The translations under genes were made by a program, and so were the position numbers. Positions 40,920 to 45,552 of a stretch of 45,552 nt of DNA are shown here, one piece after another. The DNA comes from an uncultured Acidimicrobiales bacterium (GTDB taxonomy: Bacteria; Actinomycetota; Acidimicrobiia; Acidimicrobiales; SHLQ01). Position 1 is the stretch's first letter. Every line of letters starts with the position of its first letter. The notes under the pieces were generated by a model. That model saw only the letters and a list, made by a program, of their open reading frames with translations. It made no database searches and was not told where the DNA came from. The stretch covers positions 1 through 45,552 of the forward strand of contig CAJQNJ010000166.1 in the NCBI GenBank assembly GCA_905479685.1. The letters are read 5' to 3'.

Positions 40920-42311
40920 CTAGCCGTCGATGTCGTGGACTGCGTGGATGCGACCGCTCGAGATGGCGTCGAGGTGGGCGCGATGATCGCGCTCGGTGAG
41001 GTCGGCGTATCCGTGTGAGAACTCAGCGATCGCTTGATCGAAGGTGTCGTCATCGCCGAGGTATCCAGCGATCATCGATGCGTCGCCGGAGCGGGCGTGG
41101 GCGGCCGCCAGCACGCCGCCGCAGAGTCGTGCGTAGCGGCTCAGACGTTTGCCACCCATCTCATCGATATCGGCGGACCCTTTGCCGTCCCAGAGCTGGC
41201 GGAAGTAGAAGTACTTCGCGTTTCCCTGCTCGTCTGTGTCGTGGGACCAGCCGAGGAAGACGTCGCCCGCCGTCTGGGTGAGCCGTTGTCCCTCGACGAC
41301 TCGTCGACCGGGCTCGAATTTGCTGGCAGCGGTATAGGGCTCGAGTACAGAGGCGGTCGCTTCCTTGAACTGGAGGAACAGCGGATCGCCGTCACCACTC
41401 TCGAGGAGCACGATGAGGCACCGGCTGCCGACACTGCCCACCCCGACGACCTTGTGGGCGATGTCGACGATCCCGTAGCGCTCGAGGAGGAGTCGCCGAT
41501 GCCGTGGGAGCGACGACAGATAGTGCCCGAAGAATCGGCCCATTCGTTCCGCCGCGTCGGGCTCGAGAAGCTGATCGACTCGCGTGATGAGTGGAGGATC
41601 TGGCACGATCATGCGACGGCCGTCGACGATGTCTGTCAGCTTGTCGAGCGCCCGCAAGCTGTTCTTGCGCGTCGCCTTCTTCGTGAGCTTGTCGAGCCGG
41701 GCCCTGGCCTTCTTTTTGTCCCCGGCCGCGTCCTCGATGACTTCTCGCACGCGGTCGAGTTCGAGCCGCCAGTAGTGCACATCGAGTGGACCCAGCTCCG
41801 AGACTCGCTCCAGGGTCTCGCGATACCCCTGCACCGAGTTGCGGACAGCGCGATCGATCTTTTCCTCCGAGAGCCCGTTGTTGCGTCCCGCAACGGCGAC
41901 GCTGGCAGCGAGGCGCTTCACGTCCCATTCGAATGGACCCGGGTGGGTCTCGTCGAAGTCGTTGAGATCGAACACGATCCGCCGGTCCGGGCCGTTGAAC
42001 ACACCGAAGTTCGAAAGGTGTGCGTCGCCGCAGAGCTGCACCGTGAGATCGGTGGTGGGCGTCTGTGACAGGTCCGACGCCATCACAGCTGCCGCGCCTC
42101 GGTAGAAGGTGAACGGCGTCGCGCTCATCCGGCCGTGACGAATCGGGACGAGGTGTTGCAGTCGAAACTCGTCCTGGCCAGCGAGGATCTCGACGGGGTC
42201 GCGCCGGCTTTCAAGGTCGGGCAGTGCCGCATGCGCCTCGAGAGGAACCTGACTCTGCCGGTCGCGCCCAGCTTCGCGCCGAACCCGCCGCGACGCTCGA
42301 TGTTGATGCAT
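40920..42311 (-). CDS. DUF2252 protein
   Basis: 463 residues. Motifs are LVPIRHGRMSATPFTFYRGAAAVMASDL, VQLCGDAHLSNFGVFNGPDRRIVFDLNDFDETHPGPFEWDVKRLAAS, IVDIAHKVVGVGSVGSRCLIVLL and SGDASMIAGYLGD. The fold is kinase-like; the function is unknown. I take the ATG at 42311, with AGGA three nt upstream; ATG at 42338 or 42371 add residues of weak likeness. It lies 26 nt from the SulP start on the same strand. Confidence 0.88.
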   Translation of the reverse strand: MHQHRASRRVRREAGRDRQSQVPLEAHAALPDLESRRDPVEILAGQDEFRLQHLVPIRHGRMSATPFTFYRGAAAVMASDLSQTPTTDLTVQLCGDAHLSNFGVFNGPDRRIVFDLNDFDETHPGPFEWDVKRLAASVAVAGRNNGLSEEKIDRAVRNSVQGYRETLERVSELGPLDVHYWRLELDRVREVIEDAAGDKKKARARLDKLTKKATRKNSLRALDKLTDIVDGRRMIVPDPPLITRVDQLLEPDAAERMGRFFGHYLSSLPRHRRLLLERYGIVDIAHKVVGVGSVGSRCLIVLLESGDGDPLFLQFKEATASVLEPYTAASKFEPGRRVVEGQRLTQTAGDVFLGWSHDTDEQGNAKYFYFRQLWDGKGSADIDEMGGKRLSRYARLCGGVLAAAHARSGDASMIAGYLGDDDTFDQAIAEFSHGYADLTERDHRAHLDAISSGRIHAVHDIDG

Positions 42312-42617
42312 GAGTCCTGCCGGCGTTGAATCCATTGCCGAAGTATTGCGTAGCGAGAGCATCGGGGACAACTGCGCTCACCCGCCCTCGCAGCGTGAGG
42401 GCTTTGGCGAAATGTTCGGGCCGGTTGAGGTCTATGCTCGCGAAGAGCTCGTCGCACCTCGCGTTGGGCTTCTCAGGAAGAGAATCATGAGACGTGTCGT
42501 CAGGCCCGAGCCAGGGGGGTATGCGCCCAACGCGGTGCAGCCCCAGCTGGTACCCGCTGACGACGTTCTCCACCACGTCGTCAGCATCCGAACGAACTAC
42601 GGCGAGCCGGCTCAGCC
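42312..42617. other. Divergent intergenic region between DUF2252 and the quinone-oxidoreductase-like gene
   Basis: 306 nt with both promoters expected. Open frames cross it on both strands. The minus-strand one contains a NRPEHF...YFGNGFNAG run that faintly resembles an acyltransferase of the HxxxD type, but too weakly to call. Nothing else stands out. Confidence 0.35.
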
Positions 42618-43601
42618 ATGAAAGCGATCGTCCAAACCACATTTGGATCCGCCCGAGATGTGTTGAAGCTCACAGAGATCAACACACCCACACCCGACAA
42701 GGCCGACGTGCTCGTGAAGGTGCATGCTGCCTCGATCCATATTGGCGATTACTACACAATCGCAGGTCTGCCCTATGTCATGCGACCGATGTTCTCGTCG
42801 ATGCGGGCCAAGAACCGTGTGCCGGGAATGGACATTGCCGGGACTGTCGAGGCCGTCGGCGAAGAGGTAACCGACTTCCAGCCGGGTGATGAGGTCTTTG
42901 GCTCGTACAAAGGCGGTTTCGCCGAGTACGCGTGTTTCCCCGAACGAACGCTTGCACGGAAGCCTGACAACCTGACGTTCTCGCAAGCATCCACCCTCGG
43001 CGTGTCCGCATTGACGGCGCTTCAGGCCCTTCGCGACCAAGGCAAGGTCGAGCCCGGGCAAAAGGTCCTGATCACGGGCGCATCAGGTGGGGTCGGGACC
43101 TTCGCCGTGCAGATCGCCAGGACATTGGGCGCGGAAGTCACCGGTGTGTGCAGCACGAGGAACATGGAAATGGTCCGGTCGATCGGCGCTGACCACGTCA
43201 TTGACTACAGCGAAGAGGACTTCACCGAGGGTGATCGGCGATATGACTTCATCTTCGACAACGTCGGAAGCCATTCGTTGTCCCAAACCCGGAGGGCTCT
43301 CACTCCGACAGGAAGGCTGCTCGGCAACGGCGCCCAGGTTGGGGGTTGGTTCGGAGGTTTGACCGATCCGATCGCCGCGCTCGTGTCGTCACTGTTCGTG
43401 AGCGGACAGTGTCGCCCGTTCGTGTCGACGTCCAACCCCGAGGATCTTGCTTCGCTCAAGGAACTGGCCGAAGCCGGGAAACTCGTACCGGTGCTCGACA
43501 AGAGCTACCCACTCAGCGACACACCCGATGCCATCACCCACGTCGGAGAAGGACACGCCCAAGGCAAGACCGTCCTGACAGTGGACACGGCTGACGCCTA
43601 G
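42618..43601 (+). CDS. NAD(P)-dependent alcohol dehydrogenase / quinone oxidoreductase (MDR superfamily)
   Basis: 327 residues. MKAIVQTTFGSARDVLKLTEI, VPGMDIAGTVEAVGEEVTDFQPGDEVFG, and GQKVLITGASGGVGTFAVQIARTLGAEVTGVCSTRN with the Rossmann glycines are the zinc-independent quinone oxidoreductase pattern. The structural-zinc Cys group of alcohol dehydrogenases is absent. Likely NADPH-dependent reduction of an unsaturated carbonyl or quinone. ATG at 42618. Confidence 0.9.
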   Translation: MKAIVQTTFGSARDVLKLTEINTPTPDKADVLVKVHAASIHIGDYYTIAGLPYVMRPMFSSMRAKNRVPGMDIAGTVEAVGEEVTDFQPGDEVFGSYKGGFAEYACFPERTLARKPDNLTFSQASTLGVSALTALQALRDQGKVEPGQKVLITGASGGVGTFAVQIARTLGAEVTGVCSTRNMEMVRSIGADHVIDYSEEDFTEGDRRYDFIFDNVGSHSLSQTRRALTPTGRLLGNGAQVGGWFGGLTDPIAALVSSLFVSGQCRPFVSTSNPEDLASLKELAEAGKLVPVLDKSYPLSDTPDAITHVGEGHAQGKTVLTVDTADA

Positions 43602-43658
43602 GGGGCACAACATCATTTCAGGCCAGAAGCCGAGTCACTTGACTTTAGGATTCGATGC

Positions 43659-43964
43659 ATGGACGTGACTCTGTTGTACTTCGACGACTGCCCCAACTGG
43701 CGGGTCGCCAGTGGACACCTCGACGCACTCCATCGCGAGCACCCTGACATCTCGATCACCCGCCATGTCGTGGATACGCACGAAGAAGCAGAACGCACCG
43801 GGTTCCGGGGCTCGCCAAGCATCCTCATCAATGGCACCGACCCGTTCGCGAACCCCGACGACCCAGTTGGACTTTCGTGCCGGGTCTACCAGACACCCAG
43901 TGGCCCATCCGGGTCACCAACCCTCGACCAACTACGCAATGTTCTCGCGCAGAGATGGATGTGA
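43659..43964 (+). CDS. Small thioredoxin-like protein
   Basis: 101 residues. VTLLYFDDCPNWRVASGHL gives the beta-strand and a single Cys (DDCPNW) in place of CxxC, then a GFRGSPSILINGTDPFA cis-proline segment and SCRVYQTPSGPSGSPTLDQLRNVL. It resembles small thioredoxin-family proteins seen with mercury or metal genes. Role unknown. 57 nt after the MDR gene and possibly cotranscribed. Confidence 0.75.
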   Translation: MDVTLLYFDDCPNWRVASGHLDALHREHPDISITRHVVDTHEEAERTGFRGSPSILINGTDPFANPDDPVGLSCRVYQTPSGPSGSPTLDQLRNVLAQRWM

Positions 43965-44005
43965 GTCGCTTTTCGGCTTGGCAGCGTCCCAATTCGCTCA
44001 GCGAT

Positions 44006-44026
44006 ACGCCGAATGATGCTCGGCGT
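44006..44026. terminator. Hairpin between convergent genes
   Basis: ACGCCGA (44006-44012) pairs perfectly with TCGGCGT (44020-44026) around a 7-nt loop. It lies between the ends of the thioredoxin-like and sulfatase genes. There is no T-run, so a terminator role is likely but not certain. Confidence 0.5.
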
Positions 44027-44040
44027 TGCATGCATTCGAA

Positions 44041-45552
44041 CTACTGGATCGCCATAGCGACCCTGAGCCGTTCTTCAGCCGTGATGAAGTGGTCGGCGTC
44101 CTGAGCGTCGTCTCCGAGGTCGATCTGGACCCAGCGCACGCGGCCTGTGAACTTGGTCTCGCTGGCACCCAGGTCATCGGTGACCGAGGTCGCCGAGTCG
44201 TCGCCGACGTCGGTGGTCTCGTCGGCCGAGAAGAGCATCGCTTGCGTCGCATCGACGCGTCCCTCTCCGACGGCGTCACCGTCGACGTACAGGGTGACCG
44301 TGCCTCCCTTTCCGAGCCCGCCGCCGTCGTAGTTGAACTCGGCGCGTATCTGATGTTCGCCCGCAGTGAGGGCAGCATCGCCGTAGATCTTGAACCGCTG
44401 CGCTCCGAACAGGTTGTAGCAGTACGCCGGTTTGCCGTCGTGGACATACATCGCAAATCCGCCAAACGCGCCGCCCTGAGCGACGATCACGCCGCTGCTG
44501 CCGCCGTCGGGGACCACGATCTGCGCCGTCAATGCGTGGCTCTTGTTCTTGATGTTGATCACGCTGTTCTCGGTGAGCCGACCCATCCCACCAAACAGCA
44601 GTTGGGAGTTGCCACTGACGAGGACCGGCCGGCCGGCGATATCGGTGTTGAGACGCTCCACCCGCCGGTCATCGAGGGGCAGCACCTGATAGCGGGCCGC
44701 CTCGATCAGGAACAACTGCTGCAGTTCGCTCAGTTTCTCGGGCATTTCGGCCGCAAGGTCTTGGGACTGCGCCCAATCGTCGGGGCCGTACAGCTCCCAC
44801 TGGTCCCCGGCGATCGGAGTTTCTTCGGCCCCCATCACCCAGGGCACGCTGTGGCGGGTCACGGCGGTCCAACCCTCGTGGTAGATGCCACGGTTCACGA
44901 ACATTTCGAAGTACTGCGTCGTCCGTACCTCGGGCGCAGCTGCATTGTCGAAGCTGCCGGACATGCTCACGCCGTGCAACGGCTCTTGCTGCACACCGTT
45001 GACGAAGGTCGGGTGCGGTAGTCCAGCCGCCTCGAGCACCGTGGTCGCGATGTCGATGACATGGTGGAACTGGGTCCGGGTCTCGCCCCGGCTTGTGAAC
45101 CCGTTGGGCCAGTGCACGATGGTCCCGTTGCGGGTACCACCCCAGTGTGAAGCAACCTGCTTGGTCCACTGGTACGGCGTGTCCATCGCATGAGCCCAAC
45201 CGACTGCGTAGTGGTTGTACGCGTTCGGACCACCGAAGTCGTCGATACGGGACGCCATGAACTCGGCGGTCTCCAGCGCGCTGGCACCGTTGAGGCTGAA
45301 CATTTCGTTGAACGTGCCGTTGATCGTGCCCTCGGCCGACGCACCGTTGTCACCGATGACGTAGTAGATCAGCGTGTCGTCGAGGATGTCGAGGTCCTCG
45401 AGCGCGTCGATCACCCGACCGACCTGATAGTCGGTGTGTTCGAGGAATCCGGCGTAGACCTCCATCTGGCGGGCCAACACCGGCTTCAGTTCGTCGGGCA
45501 TGTCGTCCCAGGCCGGGATCTCGGCAGGACGCGAGGTCAACTGGGCGTCGGG
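44041..45552 (-). CDS. Arylsulfatase (5' end cut by window edge)
   Basis: 504 codons of the C-terminal part, entering from the right edge with PDAQLTSRPAEIPAWDD. AWDDMPDELKPVLARQMEVYAGFLEHTDYQVGRVIDAL, YYVIGDNGASAEGTINGTFNE, and SHWGGTRNGTIVHWPNGF followed by HHVIDIATTVLEAAGLPHP are the standard large-arylsulfatase pattern. A beta-rich C-terminal domain follows (VPDGGSSGVIVAQGGAFGGFAMYVHDGKPAYCYN). The sulfatase signature with the formylglycine Cys/Ser would be upstream, outside the window. Hydrolyses sulfate esters; likely secreted, though the N-terminus is not visible. Confidence 0.92.
   Translation of the reverse strand, partial: PDAQLTSRPAEIPAWDDMPDELKPVLARQMEVYAGFLEHTDYQVGRVIDALEDLDILDDTLIYYVIGDNGASAEGTINGTFNEMFSLNGASALETAEFMASRIDDFGGPNAYNHYAVGWAHAMDTPYQWTKQVASHWGGTRNGTIVHWPNGFTSRGETRTQFHHVIDIATTVLEAAGLPHPTFVNGVQQEPLHGVSMSGSFDNAAAPEVRTTQYFEMFVNRGIYHEGWTAVTRHSVPWVMGAEETPIAGDQWELYGPDDWAQSQDLAAEMPEKLSELQQLFLIEAARYQVLPLDDRRVERLNTDIAGRPVLVSGNSQLLFGGMGRLTENSVINIKNKSHALTAQIVVPDGGSSGVIVAQGGAFGGFAMYVHDGKPAYCYNLFGAQRFKIYGDAALTAGEHQIRAEFNYDGGGLGKGGTVTLYVDGDAVGEGRVDATQAMLFSADETTDVGDDSATSVTDDLGASETKFTGRVRWVQIDLGDDAQDADHFITAEERLRVAMAIQ

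Noticed and set aside
42211-42642. Minus-strand frame with a YFGN-type run resembling HxxxD acyltransferases
   Set aside because: Only one short run fits; it overlaps the DUF2252 start and has no HxxxD or DFGWG motif.
1-45552. CRISPR arrays, insertion sequences, prophage, toxin-antitoxin or restriction genes, tRNA and rRNA
   Set aside because: I looked for repeats with regular spacers, transposase, integrase and methylase motifs and tRNA-like folds and found none I could support.

Overview
The window is GC-rich, densely coded bacterial DNA with frequent GTG starts, overlapping stop/start junctions and few gaps. Gene content (Nit1C/MSMEG_056x-type genes, a TadG-like pilus protein, a tandem-domain phosphofructokinase, CbtAB, DUF2252) points to an actinobacterium. 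An Acidimicrobiia-like lineage is my best guess, but no rRNA or ribosomal gene is present to confirm it. Both edges cut genes: an argininosuccinate-lyase-like gene on the left and an arylsulfatase on the right.

Region 1 (1-14438) is the most interesting part. It is a compact locus of 14 genes in four transcription units that reads as three modules. (a) A leftward run (4770 to 1) encodes a ComA-type phosphosulfolactate synthase, a cysteine-bearing protein of unknown function, two aspartase/fumarase-superfamily proteins and a D-cysteine-desulfhydrase-like PLP enzyme. This matches the gene set of bacterial coenzyme M synthesis described for Xanthobacter autotrophicus Py2 (xcbB1, C1, D1, E1). (b) FdrA, YlbE (DUF1116), YlbF (DUF2877) and carbamate kinase together form the oxamate-carbamoyltransferase type system, here split between two units. 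(c) An AIR-synthase-like protein, a GNAT, a radical SAM protein, an Sll0783-like protein and a glycosyltransferase form a Nit1C-type nitrogen-starvation/cyanide-assimilation set, but no nitrilase is seen. Promoter gaps in front of the leftward units share a CTATAGTAG-like motif. In two of them it is preceded at exactly 17 nt by TCGGATA. The modules may therefore be one regulon.

Region 2 (14414-21078) is housekeeping and transport: CbtA/CbtB (putative cobalt uptake), a YihY/BrkB membrane protein, a duplicated phosphofructokinase with a degenerate second half, threonine synthase, and a 3-hydroxyisobutyrate-dehydrogenase-family oxidoreductase.

Region 3 (21409-29762) has a haem-binding-domain membrane protein whose acidic repeat tail overlaps the start of a P-type ATPase, a small membrane protein, a TadG-like protein carrying a repeated Cys-x(7-8)-Cys module, and a class III adenylate cyclase with TPR repeats.

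Region 4 (29927-33382) is an arsenic island: an arsR remnant, an ACR3 arsenite exporter, and the ArsJ plus dedicated GAPDH pair for arsenate export.

Region 5 (33479-45552) is mixed: SdpI, dihydroxy-acid dehydratase, an alpha/beta hydrolase, a PLP decarboxylase, a GAP/LysE-like protein, a SulP transporter, DUF2252, a quinone-oxidoreductase-like MDR, a thioredoxin-like protein and a partial arylsulfatase. I saw no tRNA, rRNA, CRISPR array, insertion sequence or prophage.
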